DNA of 31,735 bases from DATFRX01 sp035630615 (GTDB lineage: Bacteria; Actinomycetota; Actinomycetes; Propionibacteriales; Nocardioidaceae): positions 1-31,735 of the forward strand of contig DASQKI010000044.1 of the NCBI GenBank assembly GCA_035630615.1, written 5' to 3'. Shown here in pieces: positions 7,801-15,277 of the stretch (its first letter is position 1; the number at the start of each line of letters is the position of its first letter). The notes under the pieces are model-generated. The model saw only the letters and a list, made by a program, of their open reading frames with translations. It was not told the origin of the DNA and did no database searches. Made by a program: the position numbers and the translations under genes.

Positions 7801-9282
7801 ATGACTGCAACGACCGTTGAACCTTCCTTTCTCGCGACCCGCCGAGGCAAGCTCACCCTGGCTCTGCTGACCGCGGTCGCCTTCCTCGACTTCATCGATG
7901 CGTCGATCGTCAACATCGCGCTGGTCGACATCCGCGACGACCTCGACTTCTCGGTGCAGAACCTGCAGTGGGTGCTCAGCGGCTACCTGCTCACCTACGG
8001 CGGCTTCATGCTCCTGGGCGGGCGGGCCGCCGATCTGCTAGGCCGCCGTCGCGTTCTCGTTGCCGGGACGACACTGTTCGCGATCTCGTCACTTGTCGGC
8101 GGGTTCGCCGGCAGCGCCGAGGTCCTGGTCGGTGCCCGCCTCGCGCAGGGACTCGGCGCCGCGCTGATGCTGCCGGCCGCGCTCTCGTTCTTGACTACCC
8201 TGTTCCGGGAGGGCAAGGACCGCAACACGGCGCTCGGGGTGTGGGGTGGCGTGGCCGGCCTCGCCTCGGCCGCCGGGGTGTTCCTCGGTGGGGTGCTGAC
8301 CGAGGGACTCGGCTGGCGTTGGGTGCTATTCGTCAACCCGCCAATCGCCGTGCTCCTCCTGGGCGCGATCTTCTGGCTGCTCCCCGGTGAACGACGCCGG
8401 GCGCCGCTCGTCAACTTCGACATCGTCGGTACGATTCTCGCTACCGGCGGCATGCTGCTGCTCGTGTACGCGCTGGTGCAGGCACCCGACCAGGGCTGGG
8501 GCTCGGGCCGGACGATCGGCGAGCTCGCCGGGGCCTTTGCGCTGTTGGTTGCGTTCGTCGTCAACGAGCAGCGCAGCAAGAACCCCCTCGTCCCGCTGTC
8601 GATCTTCCGCATTCGCGGGCTGGGCGCCGCCGACGTCACCATGCTGATCGGCGCGGCGGGCGTGATCTCGATGTTCTTCTTCCTGACCCTGTACATGCAG
8701 AACGTGCTGGGCTACTCGCCGCTCGAGACCGGCGCCGCCTATCTGCCGTTCACCGCGGGCGTGGCCGTCGCGGCCGGCGTCTCGTCGCAGCTGATGACCA
8801 AGATCGGTGCCCGGCCCCTGATCGTCGGCGGCGCAGTGATCAGCGCCGGTGGCCTGTTTTACTTGTCCAGGATCCCGGTCGACGGCTCGTACGTCGCCGA
8901 CCTGCTCCCCGGTCTGATGATCGTGTCGATCGGCCTCGGCGCGGTGTTCGTGGCGGTCACCACCGCAGCGAACGCCGGTGTCTCCGCGGACAAGGCCGGA
9001 CTCGCCGCCGCGCTTCTCAACGCGTCCCAGCAGGTCGGCGGCGCGCTCGGGCTCGCGATCTTCTCGGCAGTCGCGACCGCGCACACCACCCACCTGCTCG
9101 ACCAGGGCACACCGGTGCCCGACGCGCTGACCTCGGGCTTCCACCGGGCATTGCTGGCCGAAGGCTTCTTCCTATTGGCCACCGCGGTCATCGCGCTGCG
9201 CACCAGCAACACCCGCGGCGAGACAGCGGAACCCAACCCGGAGCCACAGGCTTCGCCCGAGCCCGTGGCGGCGCCCGCATGA
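7801..9282 (+). CDS. DHA2-family MFS multidrug efflux transporter (EmrB/QacA type)
   Basis: A 493-residue protein with about 14 membrane segments. It would export a drug or toxic metabolite in exchange for protons across the cytoplasmic membrane. Typical features: TM1 with FLDFIDASIVNIALVDI (motif D1-like, around 30-46), WVLSGYLLTYGGFMLLGGRAADLLGRRR (motif A, around 59-86), RLAQGLGAALMLPA (motif B), GLASAAGVFLGGVL and the RWVLFVNPP stretch (motif C region), and a later NASQQVGGALGLAIFS. The C-terminal tail (about 475-493) is rich in Pro, Glu and Ala and cytoplasmic. It is the first gene of the cassette and ends 50 bases before the hemerythrin gene. The substrate is unknown. The pseudogene at 1089-2112 is a relative. 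Confidence 0.92.
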   Translation: MTATTVEPSFLATRRGKLTLALLTAVAFLDFIDASIVNIALVDIRDDLDFSVQNLQWVLSGYLLTYGGFMLLGGRAADLLGRRRVLVAGTTLFAISSLVGGFAGSAEVLVGARLAQGLGAALMLPAALSFLTTLFREGKDRNTALGVWGGVAGLASAAGVFLGGVLTEGLGWRWVLFVNPPIAVLLLGAIFWLLPGERRRAPLVNFDIVGTILATGGMLLLVYALVQAPDQGWGSGRTIGELAGAFALLVAFVVNEQRSKNPLVPLSIFRIRGLGAADVTMLIGAAGVISMFFFLTLYMQNVLGYSPLETGAAYLPFTAGVAVAAGVSSQLMTKIGARPLIVGGAVISAGGLFYLSRIPVDGSYVADLLPGLMIVSIGLGAVFVAVTTAANAGVSADKAGLAAALLNASQQVGGALGLAIFSAVATAHTTHLLDQGTPVPDALTSGFHRALLAEGFFLLATAVIALRTSNTRGETAEPNPEPQASPEPVAAPA

Positions 9283-9332
9283 CCTCGACATCGACGACAA
9301 CCCAACCGCTAGAAGTTCGCTAGGGAGACACG

Positions 9333-9995
9333 ATGACCAACACCGATGCCAGGCAGGAATCAAGCCCACTGGACGGACACGTCGACTTCACCATGATGTA
9401 CATCGCGCACGACGCGTTTACCCGAGACCTGCAGCGCATGGCGTCCGCCTGCGAACGCGGTTACGCCTTCACGCCCGGCACACGGTCCGGCTGGGCGATG
9501 TTCACCAAGCAGCTTCACATCCATCACACCGCCGAGGACACGTCGTTGTGGCCGAAGCTGCGAGCCGCGGTGTCCGCACCGGAGGAAGTCGCCATCCTCG
9601 ACGCGATGGAAGCCGAGCACGCTCAACTCGACCCACAGCTCGAACGGATCGATGAGCTCCTTGCAACACAGGACGAGGAGGGACTGGTCGACAGCGTCCA
9701 TGAGCTGGCCGAAGACCTGGCCGCCCACATGCAGCACGAGGAGAACGACGCGCTGCCGTTGATCGAGTCCTACCTCGGACCCGACGGCTGGGCCGCATTC
9801 GGGCAGGACATCCGGAAGACGCAGGGCATCCGTGGCGGTGCGACGTACTTCCCCTGGGTTCTCGACGCGGCGCCCGACCGCACCAAGACCAAGGTCCTCC
9901 GACTGCTCCCCTCGCCGGTCAGGCTCCTCTACCGACACGTGTGGGAACCGAAATATCGCCGCAACGCAGCGTGGGACCAAGGCGTACGAGCATGA
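9333..9995 (+). CDS. Hemerythrin HHE-domain protein
   Basis: A 220-residue soluble protein with an N-terminal hemerythrin-like four-helix bundle (about 18-150). Candidate di-iron ligands are visible in the expected order: His26 (MYIAHDAF), His62/64/65 with Glu69 (LHIHHTAED), His96 (EAEHAQLD), and His132, His135 and Glu136 (AHMQHEEND). Such domains bind O2, NO or iron, or sense redox state. The C-terminal ~70 residues (TQGIRGGATYFPWVLD to the YRHVWEPKYRR end) are typical of actinobacterial members. GGGAG lies 8 bases before ATG 9333. The stop overlaps the next gene's start (ATGA at 9992-9995), so translation of the two is probably coupled. In this cassette it could be an oxygen- or redox-handling partner, but that is only inferred. 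Confidence 0.88.
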   Translation: MTNTDARQESSPLDGHVDFTMMYIAHDAFTRDLQRMASACERGYAFTPGTRSGWAMFTKQLHIHHTAEDTSLWPKLRAAVSAPEEVAILDAMEAEHAQLDPQLERIDELLATQDEEGLVDSVHELAEDLAAHMQHEENDALPLIESYLGPDGWAAFGQDIRKTQGIRGGATYFPWVLDAAPDRTKTKVLRLLPSPVRLLYRHVWEPKYRRNAAWDQGVRA

Positions 9996-10840
9996 GGCAG
10001 ATCGAGCTGTCCGCCGGAACCATCGAGTACGAAGACACCGGCGGCGACGGCCCCGCGATCGTGTTGCTGCACGGGCTGCTGATGGACGCATCGCTCTGGG
10101 ACGGCCCAATCGCTGATCTGTCCGTCGACCACCGCTGCCTGGCACCGACGCTCCCGCTTGGCGCGCACCGTCACGCGATGCCCGACGACGCCGATCTCTC
10201 ACTGCCGGCGATCGCGCGGCTCGTCAACGAGTTTCTCGACCGACTCGATCTCCACGACGTCACCCTCATCGGTAACGACACCGGCGGGGCCCTGGTTCAG
10301 CTGCTCATGGGCAGCGGTGCCGAACGGGTGGGCCGCGTGGTCCTCGCCTCGTGCGACGCGTTCGACAACTTCCCACCCGGTCTGACCGGCCGGACACTCG
10401 TACGCACGGGCAAGCTCTCACCCCGAATGTTCGGGCTGTTCATGCATCAGATGCGGCTTCGCGTGGTCCGGCGGCTCCCGATGGCGTTCGGGTGGCTGAC
10501 CCGGCGAGGAGACGCAGTCACCGCCCGATGGATGCGGCCGATCCTGAAGCAGCCTGCGATCCGTCGCGATGCCGTCCGTGTTCTGCGCGCGATCGCGGCC
10601 GAACCACGGCTCCTGCTGGATGCCGGCGCCAACCTTTCGAGCTTCGACCGTCCCGCTCTCGTGGTCTGGGCGACCGAGGACCGCGTGATGCCACCCGAGC
10701 ACGGCCGGCTGCTCGCCGACCTCCTGCCGCAAGGACGACTGGTCGAAGTGGACGACAGCTACACCCTCATCCCGCTCGACCAGCCGGCGCGGTTCGCCCA
10801 GGCCGTCCGGGAATTCACCCCCGCATCCGACCGTGCCTAG
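9992..10840 (+). CDS. Alpha/beta-hydrolase-fold protein with Asp nucleophile position and no catalytic His
   Basis: A 282-residue alpha/beta-hydrolase fold. The oxyanion strand is IVLLHGLL (23-30). The nucleophile elbow is GNDTGG (94-99), with Asp96 where esterases have Ser, as in haloalkane dehalogenases and epoxide hydrolases. The acid loop is VVWATEDRVMPPEH (224-237) with Asp230. Near the end, where the catalytic His normally stands in DSxH, the sequence is DDSYTLIPLDQP, placing Tyr257 there. I recall the DSYTLIP form in other actinobacterial members, so this may be a subfamily trait and not a local mutation. The enzyme's reaction is unclear. A longer frame opens at 9941, but ATG 9992 overlaps the hemerythrin stop (ATGA) and gives the expected N-terminus MRQIEL. 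Confidence 0.85.
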   Translation: MRQIELSAGTIEYEDTGGDGPAIVLLHGLLMDASLWDGPIADLSVDHRCLAPTLPLGAHRHAMPDDADLSLPAIARLVNEFLDRLDLHDVTLIGNDTGGALVQLLMGSGAERVGRVVLASCDAFDNFPPGLTGRTLVRTGKLSPRMFGLFMHQMRLRVVRRLPMAFGWLTRRGDAVTARWMRPILKQPAIRRDAVRVLRAIAAEPRLLLDAGANLSSFDRPALVVWATEDRVMPPEHGRLLADLLPQGRLVEVDDSYTLIPLDQPARFAQAVREFTPASDRA

Positions 10841-10883
10841 CCGTACGGCCCGGATCCGATCCGATCTCGACCAAGGAGTAACC

Positions 10884-11372
10884 ATGTCCCACCCCAGTAC
10901 CGCACTGGTCCTGCAGCCGGAAGAGGCCGAGCACGTGTCGCTACCGCACGGCGGCGGCTTCGAACTGCTGGCCGACGCCAGCCAGACCGAGGGCGCTCTA
11001 GGCGCCAACCGCCTCGCGCTGGGCGAGGGTGCCGACGGTGCTCACCCTCACTACCACGCACTGTCGTCGGAGCTGTTCTACGTGATCGACGGCGCGCTGG
11101 ACTTCCTCATCGGCGACGCCGTAACGACCGTAAGCGCCGGCGGTCTGGTGATCGTACCGCCCAAGATGGTGCACGCCTTCGGCGCCGTTCCCGAATCCAC
11201 GGCTGACCTGATTGCGATCTTGACGCCCGGCGTCGAACGGTTCGACTACTTCCGGGCGCTGGGACGCATCCAGCATGGTCTGGAGTCATTCGACACGCTC
11301 TTGCCCGAGCAGGAGCGCTACGACGTGCATTTCCTGGACGCCACCGACTGGCAGACCATCCGTACCCACTGA
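10884..11372 (+). CDS. Cupin-domain protein
   Basis: A 162-residue single-domain beta-barrel protein. Cupin motif 1 is visible as G-x5-HPHYH-x4-E-x6-G: His54, His56 and/or His58, Glu63 and Gly70, within GAHPHYHALSSELFYVIDG. Motif 2 is PPKMVHAFGA with His97. These residues usually bind one metal ion (Fe, Mn or Ni). Cupins of this type include small oxygenases, isomerases and ligand-binding proteins, and the exact reaction cannot be told. The start at ATG 10884 has AAGGAG 5 bases upstream, much better than the in-frame upstream extension. It lies 43 bases after the hydrolase gene and 21 bases before the DUF1772 gene, so cotranscription is likely. Confidence 0.85.
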   Translation: MSHPSTALVLQPEEAEHVSLPHGGGFELLADASQTEGALGANRLALGEGADGAHPHYHALSSELFYVIDGALDFLIGDAVTTVSAGGLVIVPPKMVHAFGAVPESTADLIAILTPGVERFDYFRALGRIQHGLESFDTLLPEQERYDVHFLDATDWQTIRTH

Positions 11373-11393
11373 ACCCTCTCTGAAAGAGGACCC

Positions 11394-11960
11394 ATGACTT
11401 CACCTCCTGTTATGAATCGATCGCGTCCCGCCGAAACCGCACCCGCGGATCCCGACGAGACCATGACGATGCGAGTCACTCGACTCGTTGGCCTGGTGTT
11501 TAGCGGCCTTTTCGCGGGCTTCCTCGTCGCGGTGCTCGTCTTGGAGAATTCCCTGCGCTCCTTCAACGGCCCCGACTACACCCAGATCCGCCAAGCCGAG
11601 CTCGACAACCTGGACCGTCTCGCCGCCGCAACCTTGATCCCGGCGACGATCGCCACAATGATCCTGGTGATCTCCTACTTCCGGGCCCGCTCCCGGACCC
11701 GCTGGCTCGCGCTGGCCGCCCTCGCCCTGATGGCCGCGATCTTCGTAGTGACCCTGACCGTCAACCTCCCGATCAACAGCGACCAGCTCGACTGGTCCGC
11801 CCACGCGCCACCCGCGGACTGGGCGGACGTCCGAGACCGCTGGCAGATCGCCCACGCCGTCCGGACCGTGGCCGCCGTCGTCGCCTTCGGCCTGCTAGCC
11901 ATCGCGGCGTCGGCTCGACCGAGAGTCCCCGACGCTCTGGCGGCGCCAGGTCGGCACTAG
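11394..11960 (+). CDS. DUF1772 (anthrone-oxygenase-like) membrane protein
   Basis: A 188-residue membrane protein with a charged N-terminal tail and about four transmembrane helices (roughly 31-49, 76-93, 102-121 and 158-176). The NLPINSDQLDW motif after TM3 and DRWQIAHAVRTVAAVVAF before TM4 are characteristic of DUF1772, the family that includes fungal and streptomycete anthrone oxygenases. It might therefore act on an aromatic substrate, but most bacterial members are uncharacterised. ATG 11394 follows GAAAGAGGACCC. It is the last gene of the MFS-hemerythrin-hydrolase-cupin-DUF1772 run. After it (11961-12044) only the short palindrome GAAGGCGCCTTC is seen. Confidence 0.8.
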   Translation: MTSPPVMNRSRPAETAPADPDETMTMRVTRLVGLVFSGLFAGFLVAVLVLENSLRSFNGPDYTQIRQAELDNLDRLAAATLIPATIATMILVISYFRARSRTRWLALAALALMAAIFVVTLTVNLPINSDQLDWSAHAPPADWADVRDRWQIAHAVRTVAAVVAFGLLAIAASARPRVPDALAAPGRH

Positions 11961-12044
11961 CGATCTGGCAGGACATTATGCAGCCCTGGTCGTCGGGAGC
12001 CTGGGGGTAGGCGAAGGCGCCTTCAGGGGCGGTGTGAAGCGTTG

Positions 12045-12430
12045 TCACCCGCGGAGGAACTCGTTCACGTCCGAGGCGAACTCCTTGTGATGCTGGAACA
12101 GGAAGCCGTGGGCCGCGTCCGGATAGATCTTGACCGTGGCGTTCGGGAGTAGGCCGGCGAGGAGGTAGGAGTGGCGCGGCGGGATCATGGGGTCGCTATC
12201 TCCGTTGGCGACGAACACCGGCTGGGTGATCGCGCCGACGCGTTCGAGCCGGGCGTGCTGAGGGATGTTCCAGGCCACGCCCGCGTCGTACTGGGCCAGT
12301 CTCGTCGCCAACGGCGTGGGCTCGTCTTGTCCTTCGGTCCGCTGACCGAAGATGCGCTGGGCAGCGGCTTGTCCGGCCTCGAGGCCGGCGATGCTGCCTG
12401 TGAAGAAGACATGGAGGTACTCCTGGCGGG
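12045..12430 (-). pseudogene. Alpha/beta hydrolase C-terminal fragment, cut at the repeat boundary
   Basis: About 128 residues on the minus strand match the C-terminal half of a classical alpha/beta hydrolase: QEYLHVFFTGS, QAAAQRIFGQRTE, then the acid loop PVFVANGDSDPMIPPRHS and the His loop YPDAAHGFLFQHH, ending VNEFLRG. The N-terminal half with the HG oxyanion turn and GxSxG nucleophile is missing. The homology ends where direct repeat copy 2 begins (about 12431), and the frame simply runs on into repeat sequence. The missing half is not present beside the other repeat copy. This is a truncated gene, probably broken when the repeat arrived or by a rearrangement through it. Confidence 0.75.
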
Positions 12431-12756
12431 GACCGGCGGGACCACATTGGGACCCGGTGTCCCCACTACACCGGCGAAAGGTGTGAAACATTGGGGAGGG
12501 GAGACCGTTTTCAGCTCCTGCTGTCGCTGTTTTCGCAGGTGGCGCGTAGCGCATAGTTCTGGGGGTCAAGGGGTCGCCGGTTCGAATCCGGCCAGCCCGA
12601 CCAGCACAGAGTCGGTTTCGTGCGATGTGATCGTCGCAGGTCAGAAGCGTTGTCGGGGTGCCTTGTTGGCTGTGACGCGATCGTCCGATCTGGTGGGGAC
12701 ACGGGTGAAGTGTGTCCCCAAACGCACTTGACTGAACCACACGGGGAGTCAAGTTT
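12431..12756 (+). repeat. Direct repeat copy 2 carrying a tRNA-Pro 3' fragment
   Basis: The counterpart of 641-968 in the same orientation. The 50 bp block 12551-12600 is identical to 761-810. The left hairpin is one pair shorter (CCGGTGT / ACACCGG). The right hairpin ACTTGACT / AGTCAAGT is kept, while its rival has one mismatch (GTGAAGTG versus CACTTGAC). This copy has an extra possible stem, GGGGACAC / GTGTCCCC, around 12695-12720. Its left edge coincides with the end of the hydrolase fragment. Confidence 0.8.
12559..12600 (+). other. tRNA-Pro(GGG) 3'-half remnant (copy 2), att-core-like
   Basis: The same 42 bases as 769-810: anticodon loop with GGG, variable loop, complete T-arm and acceptor 3' strand. 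The 5' half again fails to pair, so it is not a functional tRNA. The identity of this block within diverged flanks is the main reason to suspect a recombination core or a recent conversion. Confidence 0.7.
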
Positions 12757-13073
12757 GCAACGCCTAGCTTGAGGCGCCTGCGCCCGTGCCGCTGCCAGTC
12801 GAGGTGGCGCTTGCTGTGGAGGAGGAGCAAGCGAAGTTTGAGCGCTGTCTCGCGGGGCTCGCAAGGTAGCCTGCCAGATTCACGGCCCGGCACCACGTTC
12901 GCCGGAGCTTTCGATTTGATGGGGATCCACAACTGCGGGACCACCGCGCTGCGGTCGAGACGTTCAGTCGCACGCCGTATCGCGAGCCCAGCGTGAACCG
13001 TACGAGAAGACACCGGTCTGGCAGGACACCATTGGGCTCAGGGAGCGTGCCCGGCTGAGTGTTCCCGGGTATT
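12757..13073. other. Gap between repeat copy 2 and araA
   Basis: No supported gene. A weak stem (CTCAG / CTGAG, 13037-13059) just beyond the araA stop could serve as that operon's terminator. It has no T-run and the inner pairs are imperfect. Confidence 0.35.
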
Positions 13074-14570
13074 TCAGACCCCCTGCGCGAGGCGGTAGTA
13101 GGCCTGATTCCAGCGGATTTCATGGGCGAACCGACGGCTGGTGGTCTGCTCGTCGATCAGGGCGAGCTCGGTACCAGTCATCTCCGCGAGATCGCCAAGG
13201 TGATCGGCGGTCAGCGCCGTGGAGAGGACGGTGTGGTGCGGCCCGCCGGCGGTCAGCCATGACTCTGCGGATGTCGCAAGGTCGGGCCGTGGCCGCCACA
13301 CTGCCCGTGCAACGGGCAGGCGGGGAAGCGGCGCCGGCGGGTCCACTACCTCGATCTCGTTCGCGACGAACCGGAACCGGTCGCCGATGTCGGCCAGACC
13401 GACGACCACGCCCTCGCCGGGGGACGCGTCGAAGACCAGCCGGACTGGGTCCTCTCGTCCGCCAATACCCAGCGGGTGGACCTCCATGCGCGGGGTGGCG
13501 GCGGCGATGGTGGGGCAGACCTCGAGCATGTGGGCACCCAGGATGAGCTCTTGTCCCGGCTCGAGGTGGTAGGTGTAGTCCTCCATGAAAGAGGTGCCAC
13601 CCGGGAGTCCCTCCGCCGCCGCCTTGAGGGTGCGCAGCAGCAGCGAGGTCTTCCAATCGCCCTCGCCGCCGAAACCGTAGCCGTCGGCCATCAGCCGCTG
13701 GACGGCCAGGCCGGGGAGTTGGCGAAGACCGCCGAGGTCTTCGAAGTTGGTCGTGAAGGCGGTGAATCCGCCTGCGGTGAGGAACTGGCCTAGGCCGGCC
13801 TCGATTCTGGCGTGGTAGCGCAGGCTGTCATGCCCTTCTCCGGCAGGGAGGAGTTCCGGGGCGACGTCGTACAAGTCTAGGTACTCGGTGACTAGCTCGT
13901 CCACGTCGGTCTTCTCGACTGCGTCGACGACCGCGACGAGGTCGTTGACCCCGTAGGTGTTTACCGAGGCGCCAAACCGGAGCTCGGCCTCGACCTTGTC
14001 GCCCTCGGTGACGGCGACGTCGCGCATGTTGTCGCCGAAGCGGGCCAGTCGGGTGGTGGCCATGGCGGCGCGGCCGATGGCGGCGTGCGCCCACGTCGCA
14101 ATACGTCTGACCACGTCGGGGTTGGTGACGTGGCCGGCGACGGTCTTGCGGCGGATGCCGAGACGGGCGCCGATGTGGGCGAACTCCCGGTCGCCGTGGG
14201 CGGCCTGGTTGAGGTTCATAAAGTCCATGTCGATGGTCGCCCACGGCAGTTCGCGGTTGGCTTGCGTGTGCAAATGCAGCATCGGCTTGCGGAGCTGGCC
14301 GAGACCAGTGATCCACATCTTGGCCGGACTAAACGTGTGCATCCAGGTGATCACACCAACGCAGGTGTCGTCGGCGTTGGCGTCGAGGAAGACGCGGCGG
14401 ATGCCGGAGGCGTCGGTGAGGACAGGTTTGCTGACGATGCGGGTCGGGAGGTTCGGGTCGTTGTCGAGGATGTCGACGATGGCCTGGGCCTGGTCGGCGA
14501 CCTGGCGAAGGGAGTCTTCGCCGTAAAGCTCCTGGCTGCCGGTGAGGAACCATACATGCGACTCAGACAT
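13074..14570 (-). CDS. araA: L-arabinose isomerase
   Basis: A 498-residue cytoplasmic enzyme converting L-arabinose to L-ribulose. Family marks are clear: FLTGSQELYG at the N-terminus, WMHTFSPAKMWI (76-87), FGDNMRDVAVTEGDKVEA, and the metal and catalytic residues in GFGGEGDWKT (Glu303), SFMEDYTYH (Glu330), LGAHMLEVCP (His347) and GGPHHTVLS (His445/446). These align with E. coli AraA Glu306, Glu333, His350 and His450. Length is normal. ATG 14570 gives the canonical N-terminus, whereas the longer open frame to 14708 only reads through araD. The start overlaps the end of araD by 8 bases, so the genes are translationally coupled. It is last in the araB-araD-araA operon. Confidence 0.97.
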   Translation of the reverse strand: MSESHVWFLTGSQELYGEDSLRQVADQAQAIVDILDNDPNLPTRIVSKPVLTDASGIRRVFLDANADDTCVGVITWMHTFSPAKMWITGLGQLRKPMLHLHTQANRELPWATIDMDFMNLNQAAHGDREFAHIGARLGIRRKTVAGHVTNPDVVRRIATWAHAAIGRAAMATTRLARFGDNMRDVAVTEGDKVEAELRFGASVNTYGVNDLVAVVDAVEKTDVDELVTEYLDLYDVAPELLPAGEGHDSLRYHARIEAGLGQFLTAGGFTAFTTNFEDLGGLRQLPGLAVQRLMADGYGFGGEGDWKTSLLLRTLKAAAEGLPGGTSFMEDYTYHLEPGQELILGAHMLEVCPTIAAATPRMEVHPLGIGGREDPVRLVFDASPGEGVVVGLADIGDRFRFVANEIEVVDPPAPLPRLPVARAVWRPRPDLATSAESWLTAGGPHHTVLSTALTADHLGDLAEMTGTELALIDEQTTSRRFAHEIRWNQAYYRLAQGV

Positions 14571-15276
14571 TGGTGGCTCCTGTGGTGACGGGACCGATCC
14601 CAGACTGGCCGTAGACGTTCTGATAGCGGTCGAAGAGCTGGTCGACAGCGTCTGAGGGGATGGCTTCGGGCTGGCCCAGCTGGGTCGCGATGTGAACGGT
14701 GCGGGCAACGTCCTCGAGCATGACGGCGGCCTTGACCGCCTCGCGGGCGTCCTTGCCGATGGTGAACGGGCCGTGGTTCTTCATCAGCACGCCGCGGGAT
14801 CGGCTGGTCCGCAGGGTGTCCACGATGCCGCGGCCGATGGAGTCGTCGCCGATAGTGGCGAACGGCCCCACGGGGATCTGACCGCCGAACTCGTCGGCGA
14901 CCATGGTCAGTACGCACGGGATCGGTTCTCCCCGGGCGGCCCAGGCGCAGGCATAGGTGGAGTGGGTGTGGACGACCCCGCCAACTTCCGGCATGTGCCG
15001 ATAGACGTAGGCGTGAGCGGCGGTGTCGGAGGAGGGCTGCAGCTGGCCCTCGAGCAGGGCGCCGTGTAGGTCGGTCACGACGATGCTGTCGCCGTCGAGC
15101 TCGTCGTAGGAGACACCAGAGGGCTTGATCGCCATGAGGTCGTGACCAGGGACCCGTGCGGAGACGTTGCCGGCGGTCCACACGACGAGCCCGTAGCGGG
15201 TGAGCTCGGAGTGGAGAGCAGCCACCTCGCTGCGGAGTTGATCTACGGAGTGACGGATCTCGGCGTTGATGGTCAT
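14563..15276 (-). CDS. araD: L-ribulose-5-phosphate 4-epimerase
   Basis: A 237-residue class II aldolase-fold enzyme that epimerises L-ribulose 5-phosphate to D-xylulose 5-phosphate. Visible marks: TAGNVSARVPG (34-44), MAIKPSGVSYDEL (48-60), SSDTAAHAYVYRHMPEVGGVVHTHS with zinc ligands His103 and His105, and KNHGPF with His168. Length is normal. The ATG at 15276 lies one base beyond the araB stop codon and the 3' end overlaps araA, indicating a tight operon. This class is shared with fuculose aldolases, but the araB and araA neighbours settle the assignment. Confidence 0.95.
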   Translation of the reverse strand: MTINAEIRHSVDQLRSEVAALHSELTRYGLVVWTAGNVSARVPGHDLMAIKPSGVSYDELDGDSIVVTDLHGALLEGQLQPSSDTAAHAYVYRHMPEVGGVVHTHSTYACAWAARGEPIPCVLTMVADEFGGQIPVGPFATIGDDSIGRGIVDTLRTSRSRGVLMKNHGPFTIGKDAREAVKAAVMLEDVARTVHIATQLGQPEAIPSDAVDQLFDRYQNVYGQSGIGPVTTGATNV

Positions 15277-15277
15277 G

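Noticed and set aside
8326..9144. A long minus-strand frame opposite the MFS pump
   Set aside because: Composition-driven antisense frame rich in Arg, Gly, Asp and His; no motif or ribosome site.
969..12430. Integrase, transposase or CRISPR array between the repeats
   Set aside because: No such protein motif or spaced short repeats were found in any frame inspected.
12880..13073. A short plus-strand stretch reading YEKTPVWQD and LSVPGYFRP, possible gene remnant
   Set aside because: Too short, with no start and no identifiable family; it runs into antisense of araA.
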